From positions 682,001 through 746,000 of the forward strand of contig JAYQIC010000010.1 in assembly GCA_038141425.1 (NCBI GenBank): 64,000 nucleotides of DNA, given 5' to 3'. A program made the position numbers and the translations under genes. This DNA comes from UBA7985 sp038141425. GTDB lineage: Bacteria > Pseudomonadota > Alphaproteobacteria > UBA7985. Shown in pieces: positions 27,373 through 37,215 of the stretch (position 1 is the first letter of the stretch; each line of letters opens with the position of its first letter). Under the pieces are notes generated by a model. It made no database searches. It had not been told where the DNA came from and was given only the letters and a program-made list of their open reading frames with translations.

Positions 27373-27476
27373 CTTTTCAAAATAAGCATGGGTCAACGGC
27401 AGGCGAAGCGCATCCTTAACTGGGCAACCAGCCGTCGCGCTCCTCATCCGTTCGGGCTCTGCCAACGCGGGCGTCC

Positions 27477-28577
27477 TCATCCCCCGCTGCGATAGGCTGT
27501 GCCCAACTTTTGCCAGAGGTCGAGGAAGATTTCGTCGCGCTGGACGTCATAAGCTTCACGCATGGGATGACGGCACTCATGCTTTTCCCAGTAAAGCTCA
27601 TCATTCAGCACCGGTGAAGTGGTCATGTAGGAAGCCACCCAACCCGGGTTGATCAGCCAGGCAATGTTAATGATGTCCCAGATCACCCAGGTGCGTTGCT
27701 CCCTGTTGGTGATCGCAAACATCTCGTGCAGCGGGTTGTGCGTGAACAGATGGAACAGGTAGTCGGCGACATCGCTCTGCCCCTTCACAAAGTCCCGCAT
27801 TTCGGCGAACGAGATCTTGAGCTGCGCACCGACGTGATAGCCCGGCAGATAGACATGCGGCACACCGCAGTCGAAAAGCAGGCGCGACGCATGAACATCC
27901 TGCACGAGGTTGAGCGAGGGACGGTTGTTGTGCGGCGCGCTGGAGGGGAAGGACGAGGTCCAGATGACCACGATGTTCTCACGAATATCCGGCGCCTTCA
28001 GGATGGCGGAGGCGATATTGGTCACGCAGCCCATGGCCGCAATATAGAGTGGGCGGTCAGTTTGGCGGGCAAGCGTGATGATCGTATCCACCGCTTCTGA
28101 CTCAACGATATCGGTCTCGTGCGCCATGTAGCGGGGCGCACCGCGAAACACCCGGCCGGCGTGGGGTTCGTTCATCTTCTCGAAGATGGTGATAATTTCC
28201 TGATAGCTCAGTTCCATCCCCTCGTCGGGCATGGTGAAATCCAGGTCTGCGGCCCGCCGCCCTTGGGCGTGCAACCGCTGGATCCAGCCTTGAAAACCGC
28301 CAACCAGATGCTCTGAATAGGCCTTGCCGCTTTCGATGGCTTCCTCGGCTGCCAGCAGCCCCGGCCGGTGATGGGCGAAGGAAAACGGCTCGGCCGTCAC
28401 CGCCTCAACCGTCATATGTTCGGGCGACAGCAGTGCCCAGGCGAGCGCGTACTGATCATCGATTTCGTTGGCCGTATCGGTATCGATGAGCAAGCGCACA
28501 GGCTGGTCCTGTGGCAAGCGCAACCGATCCTCGATCAGGTCGTGGGAAAGCGGGGTGAACCGAGGGCCTTGTGACAT
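27477..28577 (-). CDS. Inosine-uridine preferring nucleoside hydrolase family protein
   Basis: A 366-residue cytosolic hydrolase. LLIDTDTANEIDDQYALAW carries the DxDxxxxxDD calcium-binding signature of the IU-nucleoside hydrolase superfamily, and IAAMGCVTNIASAIL and ITNREQRTWVIWDIIN fit the substrate pocket region. The family cleaves the N-glycosidic bond of ribonucleosides, but paralogues also act on other ribosides. Its gene follows the GntR regulator by 15 bases, so the two form an operon and the regulator probably senses the nucleoside or a product. The frame is intact; the length is slightly above the usual 310-330. Confidence 0.85.
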   Translation of the reverse strand: MSQGPRFTPLSHDLIEDRLRLPQDQPVRLLIDTDTANEIDDQYALAWALLSPEHMTVEAVTAEPFSFAHHRPGLLAAEEAIESGKAYSEHLVGGFQGWIQRLHAQGRRAADLDFTMPDEGMELSYQEIITIFEKMNEPHAGRVFRGAPRYMAHETDIVESEAVDTIITLARQTDRPLYIAAMGCVTNIASAILKAPDIRENIVVIWTSSFPSSAPHNNRPSLNLVQDVHASRLLFDCGVPHVYLPGYHVGAQLKISFAEMRDFVKGQSDVADYLFHLFTHNPLHEMFAITNREQRTWVIWDIINIAWLINPGWVASYMTTSPVLNDELYWEKHECRHPMREAYDVQRDEIFLDLWQKLGTAYRSGG

Positions 28578-28592
28578 GCTATTTGTCCTGCA

Positions 28593-29346
28593 TCAGGGGT
28601 TGGTGTGCCGCAGTTGCCGTGAGGATTGGGCCAGATTAAAGCTCACCGACCCTTTGCGCACCACTTCCTCGTGGAACACGATTTTGCTGTCGTCATCGAA
28701 GGCGGAGCAAGCCTGTTTCAGCAGCGGCTGACCCAGCGGCATGGCGAATACCTCAGCCAGCGCACTTATCGGCGAGAATCGGGCTGATATCTTCACACGC
28801 GGCCGACCAAGTCAGCGCGAACCGGTCTCGCAGGATCCGCAAGATAGACTGGTTCGGGCCATGCTCGGGGAAGTCTTCCGCTCGCGCGCCTTCGAGGTAC
28901 ACCGAAGGCGCGTAGGTCCGGACGAGCATGCTGGGCTGATTGTCGACGAGCCGCAGGCGCACAACACGGGTCATCCGGAGCGCCCTCAACTCGTCGGGGA
29001 GGCCGGCGAGTTCAGGGTGATCAGGCTCAAAATTGTCGATGGAAATGAACTGTGAACGTGGCTCCAGCCCAGCCCTCAGCATGGCATCGGTGAAGGACGT
29101 CAGGCAGGTGTCTGAAGCCGGGGTCAGGGTGATCACCCGGTAACCGCTGCCCTGACGGCTCTCGACGTAGCCGTCCTGGATCAGCATATCCAGCGCGCGT
29201 CGGATCGTGACCCGACTTACACCGAACTGGCCAGCAAGCTCGGATTCCGTGGGCACCCGACCACCGACCGGGTAGTGCCCATCCTTGAGCCGCTTTAGGA
29301 TCGACCGATACGTGCGCTCGTACTTTGGAAGGATATCTGTTTCCAT
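28593..29346 (-). CDS. GntR/HutC family regulator with UTRA domain (frame broken near 28772)
   Basis: A regulator of about 250 residues. The N-terminal winged helix has YRSILKRLKDGHYPVGGRVPTESELAGQFGVSRVTIRRALDMLIQDGYVESRQGSGYRV, the classical GntR DNA-binding domain. The rest (LEPRSQFISIDNFEPD, VVRLRLVDNQPSMLVRTYAPS) is a UTRA effector domain, which in HutC-type regulators binds small molecules such as sugar phosphates or histidine derivatives. One G must be removed near 28772 to join SALAEVFAMPLGQPLLKQ and the normal end. It heads the operon with the nucleoside hydrolase. Confidence 0.88.
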
Positions 29347-29387
29347 TGTGCTTGCCTCTTTTTTGTTACTTCTTAGCCCATTCCGAC

Positions 29388-31069
29388 CTAGGTCTGGGTC
29401 TGGGTCTGGGTCTGGGCATCGAGTTCATTCTGCCGCAGAACCCGTCGGTTGATTTTGCCCGATGACGTCATCGGAAAGTCAGTGACAAAGACGATCTCTC
29501 TGGGCGCCTTGTACCCACCCAGCGCAGTGCGAACCTGCTCTCGCAAGACCTCGACGAGTGCATCGTCGCCGGTATGGCCGGCGTTAAGCTTCAGCAGGGC
29601 CTTTACGATCGATCCCCGTTCGGGATCGGGTTTACCGATCACGGCGGCTTCGGCGACGGCCGGATGCGCCAGCAGGCATTCTTCTATTTCAGCCGGTCCG
29701 ATGCGGAAACCCGAAGACTTGATCAGGTCGTCAGAGCGTCCCTTGTACCAAAAGTACCCTTCCGCATCCCGCACCGCGATATCGTTGGTGCGCAGGAAGG
29801 CCCCGAGGTTCATTTCGGCGGTTTTCTGCGGGTCCTGATAGTAGCCCAGAAAGCGCGTCGGGGACGTATCAGGGGTGACGATTTCACCCTCTTCACCATC
29901 GGGCACGTCCCGGCCGTCGGCATCGACCAGCCTGACATCGTGTCCGGGGTAGGCACGGCCCATCGAGCCTGGCTTGCGCGGGAACAGGGCCACGCAGTTG
30001 CCGATCAGGTGGTTTACCTCGGTCATACCGTAGAATTCGTTGCACACCGCGCCCAGGCGCCGCTCAACCCACTGCAGGGTCTCTGCCGCCAGCGCCTCGC
30101 CCCCGGTGCAGATGACGCGCAGGCTGAGATCGTAGTGTTGGTGCGGGTCGGGCGTTTGGGCCAGTCGCTTGATCGCCGTAGGGGCAAGAAAGACGTGGGT
30201 TACCCGATGGCGCGCCATGAATGCGTAAGCCTGCTCCGCCCGGAACCGAGCCAGCGTGGTTGCCACCGGGCGTCCTGCCATCCACGCCGGAAACAGCATG
30301 TCGAGCAACCCACCGACCCACGCCCAGTCGGAGGGGAGTAGTAGACCGCGTCTTCGTCTTCCATCGCGAGGTTGAAGAACAGGTTGATCGAAGGCGCGTA
30401 GGCCGCAAGAACCCGGTGCGCGTGCAGAATGCCCTTGGGTTTGCCGGTAGACCCCGAGGTGTACATCAGCAGCGCGGGGTCATCGCGCCCGGTGTAGTCG
30501 GGCCGGAAGTCATCAGGCGCGGGTGTAGCAAGGCTCTCGGCAAGGTCATGTTCTGTCCCGACCGGGTCACGACAGACGACGTCGCGCAGGTGAGGAAGTT
30601 GATCGGATTGGCCATCGCGGAAGGGCGCCCAAGCGCTCCCCGTGGTCAGAATAACCGGAAGCTGGCAGTCATTCATGGCGTGCCGGAGGGTATCCGGGCC
30701 GTACAGCTGGGAGAGGGTTACGGCCACCCCTCCGATCTTGCACACCGCCATATGTGCGATCCCGGTATCGGGTGACTGCCCAGTGTGAATGCCGACTAGG
30801 GCGCCGCGTCCATAGCCCAGCGACCGCAGCTTTGCGGCGAGGTTGGTGGAAGCGGCATCGATGTCGGCGAAGCTCTGGACCTGCACCGAGCCATCTTCCT
30901 GCTCGTACAGCATCGCTGGACGGTCACGGTTCTCCGGCCCCAGATGGCGACCGACCGTCATATTGTAGATATTGCTGTCGGGTGCCGGATCGATAACGTA
31001 GCCAGCATCGGTGCGGCGCAGATTCATCGGCTCCAGCATTGAGGTGGGTATGTCGATGGATGGGCCCAT
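29388..31069 (-). CDS. AMP-dependent acyl-CoA synthetase (frame broken near 30335)
   Basis: An adenylating ligase of about 560 residues that activates a carboxylate via acyl-AMP to the CoA thioester. Motifs in order are LLMYTSGSTGKPKGILHAH (P-loop), EFYGMTEVNHLIGN (A5), YFWYKGRSDDLIKSSGFRIGP (A8), and PMTSSGKINRRVLR with the catalytic lysine. It is closest to the acetyl/propionyl/butyryl-CoA ligase type. The frame break hides SDWAWVGGLLDMLFPAW. Start ATG 31069 has AGGAAA upstream and lies two bases after the stop of the DUF35 gene. The C-terminus is a QTQTQTQT tail encoded by a hexanucleotide repeat. Confidence 0.88.
29391..29415. repeat. Hexanucleotide microsatellite (TCTGGG) in the ligase C-terminus
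   Basis: Four tandem TCTGGG/GGTCTG units encode alternating Gln-Thr at the C-terminus of the acyl-CoA synthetase. The unit is a multiple of three, so copy-number changes alter tail length without changing frame. Confidence 0.75.
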
Positions 31070-31071
31070 GT

Positions 31072-31476
31072 TCAGGTTTCCTGCCCCAGCACCAGTCGCG
31101 GAGGGTCGCTTGCAATCAGGCGCAGCGCCCCAGCAAAGGCTGACGCTCCGGCCGCGGCGTCTTCGGGGTCGGAGCGTCCGAGGCTTCAGCGATCGCATCA
31201 ATGGCACAGGTCGCAAGCCCGTCAGCGCCTTCAAACTGAACCAGTGCAAACGCGCCGTCGGGACCCAAGGTCCGCGTTACGATGCGCCCACGGGCGGACA
31301 GCCTGACCCACTCGGCCCGGCGACTGCCGCACAGGCACGTGCGCAGCGGGGGGAAACTCACCCGCCCGCAGTCAGTGCAGGCCCGCGCCATCGCTTCCCC
31401 GGATTAAACCGGCGACAAAGGGGGCGAGCCAGCCTGCTTTCAAATCGTAGTCGAGCGACAGGTGATAAGTGATCAT
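31072..31476 (-). CDS. DUF35 / OB-fold zinc-ribbon protein, partner of thiolase (two frame breaks)
   Basis: A small protein of about 134 residues. It starts ITYHLSLDYDLKAGWLAPFVAGLIRG, then has the rubredoxin-like zinc ribbon CTDCGRVSFPPLRTCLCGS, followed by an OB-fold (EWVRLSARGRIVTRT). This is the DUF35 architecture. Family members bind thiolases or acyl-CoA enzymes and pass intermediates, as with bacterial steroid aldolases and archaeal thiolase/HMG-CoA synthase complexes. Frames change near 31408 and 31160; repair yields a tail AGASAFAGALRLIASDPPR. The start overlaps the thiolase stop by four bases (ATGA). Confidence 0.8.
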
Positions 31477-32646
31477 AGCGCTGCCGCCCTCCGCAGAATG
31501 GTGACGGCAGCGGTAGTGCAAACCCCGCCGTGGGTATCGGCCAGCGCATATTCGGGCAGCTCGGCGGGTTGCAGACCATCGTGATAGCGGCCTTCCAGCA
31601 CGCGTGCTGCCGTCGCGACCTGCGCCACGCCAATCGCGCCGGCGAGGGCACCCTGCCCCATCAGGCCGCCCGAGAGATTGATCGGGCATCGGCCCTCGGG
31701 TGAAAAGGCACCGTCGCGCTGATCCCGATCAAGGGAGGCGCTCAGGCCCAGCGCTTCCAGCGCCTGCAGCTGTGCGCCGGCATAGGGGTCGTACACCTCA
31801 GCAACGCCAATCGCCTTTGGGCCAATCCCAGCAGCGTCACAGGCCTTCTGCATCGCTTGCTGCTTTGCCCGAAACGCGCCGGGTTCGGGCCTTGCCCCCA
31901 GATGCATCAGGTCGGTTGCGCCCCCGATACCAGCGATACGAGGCGCTTGTCGACGTGGGCTTTCGTCGACGTGAGACAGGATCAGTGCAGCCGCACCGTC
32001 AGACAGCGGTGAGCAGTGCAGGCGCCTGTAGGGACTAGCGACCACCGCACTACTTCTCGATCTCTTCCGCCGTATCGGTACGGGCCAGGTGGGCGTCAGG
32101 GTTCGCGCAGGCGTTAGCGCGATTCTGCAGGGTCACGGAGGTCAGATGACTGTCATTGAGACGGTTGGCTGCCGCAAAATACTGCCAAGAGAGGGCATAG
32201 AGCGCGGTCGCCGAAAGGCCGGTCAGACCGTCGGTCCAGTTATCAAAAGAAAACCCGTAAAGCGTTCGGATTTTATCGGCTGGCAGACCGGAAGCTGAGG
32301 CATCGAGGCCAAGCACTACAGCGTGCTTTATCAGGCCACTTTGGATCGCCATGACCGCCGCATGGACAGCTGACTGACCCGATGCACCGCCACTCTCGCA
32401 GCGCATGGCCGCGGCGCCAGTCAGTCCAAGCTCAGTGGCGATGACAGAAGCGGGATTGAGCTGAAGCGCAAAAAAATCGCTCTCACTGGACAGATAGAGC
32501 GCTTCGATCTGAGCGGGTTCAATATCCGACATTTCCAGTGCGCGCTCAAAAGCAGCGAGTGCCCAGTCACGGGGTCCTGAGCCGTCTTTGCGCCGGTTGA
32601 ATGGCGTCTGCGCCGCACCGGTTACGACAACTTGAGGGTCCCACAT
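31473..32646 (-). CDS. Thiolase family protein, SCP2/acetyl-CoA acetyltransferase type (frame broken near 32050)
   Basis: A thiolase-fold enzyme of about 390 residues. It starts VVVTGAAQTPFNRRKDGS. MRCESGGASGQSAVHAAVMAI holds the nucleophilic cysteine (CESGGASG), and GVAEVYDPYAGAQLQALEALGL and LSGGLMGQGALAGAIGVAQ are the C-terminal catalytic blocks. GGLMGQGALAGA is in the position of the usual GGxxxxGHPxGA loop, but the histidine is replaced by Gln. That replacement suggests a non-standard activity, as in SCP-x-like thiolases that act with DUF35 proteins. An extra T near 32050 breaks the frame. It is the first gene of the ligase operon. Confidence 0.8.
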
Positions 32647-32690
32647 GTCTGTCCGCTGATCTCCTGATTTACGGCGGCTCAGGCTTATCT

Positions 32691-32717
32691 TTGACAGAAC
32701 TTATTTGTATTTACAAG
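32691..32717. promoter_or_regulatory. TTGACA box and TTGTATTTACAA operator between thiolase and MFS genes
   Basis: The divergent gap 32647-32763 holds TTGACA (32691-32696) and the palindrome TTGTA-TT-TACAA (32705-32716). The core GT-N4-AC fits GntR/HutC-type operators. The same orientation of ATTTGTA-N2-AC is found at 45002-45012 and 46716-46726. Confidence 0.5.
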
Positions 32718-32763
32718 TCGCGGTCATGGGAATAGCTCAACGGTAGGCTAGTAAGGAATCGCG

Positions 32764-33942
32764 ATGAGATTTTGGCGCCATCTGACCGGCGCGATCGCCG
32801 GGGTCAGCGCAGGTGCGCTCTATGGATGGAGCGCGCTGGCAGCGCCGCTGCAGCAGGCCTATCAGGTGCGGGCAGCCGAGGTGGGGCAAGTGTTTTCCTT
32901 TGCCTTGCTCAGCTTTACGCTGGCAGTGGTCGTTGCCCCAATGCTGCGGCGCAGGCTGGGGACCAGCACGGCGCTTGCCATCAGCGCTGCCACCGCCGGC
33001 CTTTTTACGGCTCTCGCAGCCTTTGCTCCCAACTTTACCGTTTTCGTCGCCCTGTTCAGTATCGGCTTCGGTGGCACCAGCGGCCTGATCTACTCGACGA
33101 CCATCGACATGGCGGCCCGCAGTTCGATGCCTCGGATTGCCACGCCGGTGTTCGTGGCCCTGTTCGGCCTTGGTGGTGTGATTTTCGGCCCCTTATGGAA
33201 GGTGCTGGTCGCTGCCGATTGGGGATTGAAGGGGCTGCTGCCATTGTCTGGCCTGCTGCTGCTCGCCAGCCTCCTCTCGGTGGTGCGCCTCGGCACTGGA
33301 AAGGGCTCATCGGGTCATGGGGCGACAACAGGCAGCGCGCCCCCGGCCGTCGATGTCTTCGGCGATGACACCGGCATGACCCAGCCAGCGCGGCCGAGCC
33401 TGCTGCTGCATATCTGGCTGATCTTTGCCAGCGGCGCCTTTGCGGGACTGATGGTGCTGGGGTTGGCCGCGAAGATCATGGAGGCAGGCCCCTCTACCCT
33501 GCTCCTGACCAGTGCCGTGCTGGCAGGCGTCGCCTTCGCAAACACAGCAGGACGGCTCTCAGGCGCGGTCTTCGGCGGGACACGCGACAGCCCCCTCGCG
33601 GCGATGCTGGTGTCGGCCGTGCTCACACTGGCCGGCCTGACAGCCGCTGGGCTGGCAGGCAATGCGCTCACGCTTGGCGCGGGGCTGATCCTGATCGCCG
33701 GGGGCTACGGCCTTCTGGCGTCCGCGATCCCCATGCTGACGGCGGGGAGAACCCGGACGGCAGACTTCCAGCAGCACTATGGACTGGTGTTCACCGCGTG
33801 GGGCGCGGCCGGCTTTGTCGCCCCGTGGCTGAGCGGCTTGATCTATGATCGCTTTGGGGACTTTGGGCTTGCCTACGGCATCGCTGCGGCAACGACGCTG
33901 GTTTCGGTTGCTCTGGTCTGGGCCTTCAGGCGGCGGCCTTGA
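32764..33942 (+). CDS. MFS transporter of the oxalate/formate antiporter-like group
   Basis: A 392-residue inner-membrane carrier with twelve predicted helices (from ALYGWSALAAPLQQAY to TTLVSVALVWAF) and a central loop of about 35 residues rich in Gly/Asp (GHGATTGSAPPAVDVFGDD). MFS hallmarks include an RRRLG-type loop between helices 2 and 3 and the second-half GAAGFVAPWLSGLIYDRFGDFGLAY. The pattern resembles OxlT-like monocarboxylate antiporters. It is divergent from the thiolase operon and ends 16 bases into the tail of the convergent aldolase gene. A carboxylate imported here could be the substrate of the CoA ligase; this is inference. Confidence 0.78.
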   Translation: MRFWRHLTGAIAGVSAGALYGWSALAAPLQQAYQVRAAEVGQVFSFALLSFTLAVVVAPMLRRRLGTSTALAISAATAGLFTALAAFAPNFTVFVALFSIGFGGTSGLIYSTTIDMAARSSMPRIATPVFVALFGLGGVIFGPLWKVLVAADWGLKGLLPLSGLLLLASLLSVVRLGTGKGSSGHGATTGSAPPAVDVFGDDTGMTQPARPSLLLHIWLIFASGAFAGLMVLGLAAKIMEAGPSTLLLTSAVLAGVAFANTAGRLSGAVFGGTRDSPLAAMLVSAVLTLAGLTAAGLAGNALTLGAGLILIAGGYGLLASAIPMLTAGRTRTADFQQHYGLVFTAWGAAGFVAPWLSGLIYDRFGDFGLAYGIAAATTLVSVALVWAFRRRP

Positions 33943-34822
33943 TGAGCCGGCGCAATCGATAAAGGCCGGTATCACGCAGCCAGGCCCGCAACCGGGTTTC
34001 ACCCGCATCCCCGAAAATGCTAACCGCGTCAGACCACAGCGCGCGACCACACATGAACCCGGAGAAATCCACCCCGGCTTCGTTGGCGAGTTCGAGTGAA
34101 GCTTCAAAGGCCTCGAAGGCCACGCCTGCGCTCAGATAGACCAGATCCTTACCGTCTGCGGGTTCCGCCGCACGGCTGAAAGCGTCCAGCGCCTGAGCGC
34201 GGCTCATGTGCGGCTCGCCAAAGCCTTCAACAAAGGCGAGGTCCACGGGCACTTCGACCTTGAGCACGTCGACCTGGAACCGATCGGCAGCAAAGGTTTC
34301 CGTCGCCCGGGTCACAAGGTCAGGCTTGACCTCCGCATAGGCGCGGCTGCCCGGTTCGAGCGTTCGATGATAAACCAGCGGTTCCATGAGGAATTTCACC
34401 CCGACGGCCCGGCACCGCGCGCCAATTTCCTCGACAATTCGGTGCTTGCGCGCATTGAGGTCCGGGTCATCGTCCGGGGCGTAGTACATGAAGAATTTCA
34501 GCTGCTCGACACCAAGGTCCGGAAACACCTCGAGCGAGAGATCGTCGGGGAGGATGGTGATACGATCCGCGTTCGAGATTTTGTAGACGTCAGCCTCGTA
34601 GGCCAGCATCCGGGCGCAGCCTTCCGGATAAGACTGCAGCAGACCGGGGCCAAACTTGGCGTCGAGCAGGACTGTTGTCGCGCCCTGCCCCAGTTCTTCG
34701 AGCACCGCACGCTTGAACGTCTCGGGATCATTGCTGTCGGCCGTAGCGCCACGGGCATCACGGAGGCTGGCGGCAAGGCCGCTACCCGCATCAACGGCAA
34801 CCCCATGAATCCGGTCAGCCAT
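33926..34822 (-). CDS. LacD-type class I aldolase (tagatose-1,6-bisphosphate / sulfofructose-phosphate aldolase family)
   Basis: A 298-residue TIM-barrel aldolase. DSNDPETFKRAVLEELGQGATTVLLDAKFGP matches the family N-terminus. VDVLKVEVPVDLAF carries the Schiff-base lysine (about K188), and VYLSAGVAFEAFEASL and FSGFMCGRALWSDAV match the phosphate-binding C-terminus. Relatives cleave ketose (bis)phosphates to DHAP plus an aldehyde. It starts three bases after the dhaK stop, so it probably acts on the DhaKL product. A pentulose-1-phosphate would give DHAP and glycolaldehyde. The substrate is inferred from the operon. Confidence 0.82.
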   Translation of the reverse strand: MADRIHGVAVDAGSGLAASLRDARGATADSNDPETFKRAVLEELGQGATTVLLDAKFGPGLLQSYPEGCARMLAYEADVYKISNADRITILPDDLSLEVFPDLGVEQLKFFMYYAPDDDPDLNARKHRIVEEIGARCRAVGVKFLMEPLVYHRTLEPGSRAYAEVKPDLVTRATETFAADRFQVDVLKVEVPVDLAFVEGFGEPHMSRAQALDAFSRAAEPADGKDLVYLSAGVAFEAFEASLELANEAGVDFSGFMCGRALWSDAVSIFGDAGETRLRAWLRDTGLYRLRRLIKAAA

Positions 34823-34825
34823 GGG

Positions 34826-35857
34826 TCAATCCCCCATTCCGGCGAGGTGCGGGAACAGCGGCGCCCCGTGGGGTGCCCGCCAGTATCGCGCCATGGCGGC
34901 CGTTGGCGTGAACAGCGAGATCGAGAACCCGCCCATTTCCTGGGTCGTCGAATACGAACCGATCATGGGCGATCGGGCTGGAACCCCCTGCTTCTCAAGA
35001 TAGCCCGCAACCTCGCCGTAGATGGTCAGCAGCTCCATCATCGTCGTGCCGCCCGATCCGTTGATCAGAACCAGTGTCTCCGTTCCCGCAGCAATCGGGC
35101 GGTCTGCCAGCAGCGCATCCACCATATCCCGTACCAGTTCACGCGCGGGCGCAATCTGCCGGGGGCCGGCCCCGCGCTCACCATGGACCCCCATGCCGAT
35201 TGCAATTTCGCCGGGGGGAAGCGTGAACATGGTCTCGCCGGACAGCGGTGAAGTCCCGGGGAACAGCGCGGCACCCAGAGTGCGCGTGGCGTCCCGCACC
35301 GCCTCCCCCAGCGCCATCAGATCATCAAGCCCCATGCCCGCTTCAGCCGCAGCGCCGAGAATTTTGTAGATGAACATGGTTCCCGCAGCGCCCCGGCGCT
35401 CATCTTCCTGCCCTTTAGGCGCTGAGGAAATGTCGTCGTACATGAGCAGCGGTCGGACATCGAGGCCCTTATCCTGCGCCATAAAGGCGGCGGCATTGCC
35501 GTTGATCACGTCGCCTTCGTGCCGGGAAATGAGCAACACGGCACCGGCCGGTCCGGTGACCTCGTCGATCCCGTCGAGGATGGCATCCGGCGAGGGGGCC
35601 GTGAACACGTCACCCACCACGTTGGCATCCAGCAGCCCCTCGCCCACAAAGCCCATGGCGATGGGTTCATGGCCCGACCCATTCCCGATCAGCACCGCCA
35701 CCTTGTCACCGTGGGTGCGCAGTGACTTGCGCCGCACCACGCGCGGGTTTGCCCCCAGCGCGATCTGTGCCGGATAGGCAGCAACGTAACCCGCGATCAT
35801 GTCGTCGGGCATGGTCTCGCGGGTGTTGTAGACCTTGGTCATCCGCTCATTGGTCAT
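34826..35857 (-). CDS. dhaK: Dihydroxyacetone-kinase-type subunit DhaK
   Basis: A 343-residue ketose-binding subunit. NGSGHEP (about residues 59-65) and GVHGERG with the substrate-linking histidine (about H225) are diagnostic; the histidine forms a hemiaminal with the ketone. SGGTTMMEL and FSISLFTPTAAMARYW complete the fold. DhaK phosphorylates the hydroxyl next to the ketone, and relatives (EryA, LerK-type) act on erythrulose and other ketoses. The start overlaps the dhaL stop (ATGA). No DhaM is present, so ATP rather than PEP is the likely phosphate donor. The true ketose is unknown. Confidence 0.9.
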   Translation of the reverse strand: MTNERMTKVYNTRETMPDDMIAGYVAAYPAQIALGANPRVVRRKSLRTHGDKVAVLIGNGSGHEPIAMGFVGEGLLDANVVGDVFTAPSPDAILDGIDEVTGPAGAVLLISRHEGDVINGNAAAFMAQDKGLDVRPLLMYDDISSAPKGQEDERRGAAGTMFIYKILGAAAEAGMGLDDLMALGEAVRDATRTLGAALFPGTSPLSGETMFTLPPGEIAIGMGVHGERGAGPRQIAPARELVRDMVDALLADRPIAAGTETLVLINGSGGTTMMELLTIYGEVAGYLEKQGVPARSPMIGSYSTTQEMGGFSISLFTPTAAMARYWRAPHGAPLFPHLAGMGD

Positions 35858-36374
35858 GCAGCCGCCCCCCCGGCGAAGAGCTTCAACAGTTCAGCAACCG
35901 ACGTGGCGCCGGCGTCGACGTGGCCGACACCTGCCCCTTCGACGTATTTCGCGCGGCCGCGTTTGGCCTCCATCGCCTCCGTGGCCTCGCAACCGGCGTG
36001 AGCCGCTGCAACCGCCTCGGCAAGGGTTCCACAACTCGAAGCAGGGAGCAGCGCATCGAGCATGGTTTTGTCGCCAGCCTTGGCCTGTCCCAGCATAGAG
36101 ATCCGCTGCGCCGCCTTCTGCAGAGACGGCCCCACAGGGGCGCCACCTTCGATCTGAACCAAGGCGTCGATTACCTGCGCGAACAGCATACCCGAAGCAC
36201 CGCCTGCTGCCTTGCGAAAGGCCGTACCGGGTTCCTGGTCGGCCTCTGCTGCGGCGCGCAGCCCTTGACCATGGTCGCACCATGGTCGCCATCACCGGTC
36301 GCCGCATCGAGGCGGTTCAATGTCGGCTCCAGCGCTTCGAAGCGCGTGGCCGCCGCTCGCAGCAGCGCGCTCAT
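35854..36374 (-). CDS. dhaL: Dihydroxyacetone-kinase-type subunit DhaL (frame broken near 36265)
   Basis: The nucleotide-binding DhaL subunit, about 173 residues. LDAATGDGDHGATMVKG holds the Mg-ADP/ATP aspartates, GGASGMLFAQVIDAL and KAGDKTMLDALLPA are conserved. Adding one base near 36265 restores LRAAAEADQEPGTAFRKA between the two frames. The start overlaps the stop of the epimerase gene (ATGA) and its own stop overlaps dhaK, so these three genes are translationally linked. A separate DhaL without DhaM is typical of ATP-using two-subunit kinases. Confidence 0.9.
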
Positions 36375-37206
36375 GCAAAGGTCGCCTTCATAAACGCGAG
36401 GCTCTCCGCAGCAGCACGTTGGGCGTCGGGCTCGATGTTGCGCCAGATGTTGAGGTCGGCGCTGGCAGGGTTGCCCGCGATAACGAACATTTCAGCCGTG
36501 ATCCAACCGTCGTAGCCTGCAGCAGTCAGCCCTTGCTGACCTGATCCCATGGCACGTGGCCCGACCCCGGCACACCCCGGTCGTTATCGGAAACGTGGAA
36601 GTGCACCAGCTTGTCGGAAGAAGCCGCAATCGCCTGCGCCAGATCTTTTTCTTCGATATTGAGATGGAAGGTATCGAGCAGGACGCCGACCCGATCTGAC
36701 CCGGCGGCCCGCGCCAGCGTACAGGCCTCTTCAGCCGTATTCAGAAGGTCCGTCTCAAAACGGTTCAGGGCCTCAAGCCCGAGCGTTACGCCCTCATTCT
36801 CCAGCGTGTCACTCACAGCGGCGAGAGCCCGGGCAGACCGCGCCAGACGCTCTGGCTTGTGGCTGGGATCAAACTGCCCCCACGGCGCGAACAGCACACC
36901 GGCCAGACCGCGAGAGCCCAGCTTCGCAGTGGTCTCAACCGCCCAGCGCAGGTAGGCAACGCCGGCGGCCCACACCTCTTCGTCGGCCGAGGTGATATCG
37001 TGCGCGGGAGACAGCCCGTCAGAGCACGTCACCTCCAGCCCATGATCTGCAATCACCTGCCCCAAGGCCGCCGCCCGATCATCGGACATGCCGAGCAGGG
37101 AGATTTCGACACCGTCGTATCCCAACTCTGCCGCGTGGCGGATTGCCGGTTCGATGTCATCGGTCCAGCGTGCCAACCAGAGGCCTGTGTGAATGCCGAA
37201 TTTCAT
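36371..37206 (-). CDS. Sugar (phosphate) isomerase/epimerase, TIM-barrel (frame broken near 36535)
   Basis: A protein of about 278 residues in the AP-endonuclease-2 superfamily: HAAELGYDGVEISLLGM, GVTLGLEALNRFETDLLNTAEEA, VGVLLDTFHLNIEE, LVHFHVSDNDRGVPGSGHVPW and the C-terminal DGWITAEMF. The Glu, Asp, His and Glu metal ligands are all in place, as in D-tagatose 3-epimerase-like enzymes. One base lost in GGG near 36535 breaks the frame. It is placed directly before dhaL, so a C3 epimerisation or isomerisation of a free ketose before phosphorylation is the simplest role. Confidence 0.82.
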
Positions 37207-37215
37207 CCCGCGCTC

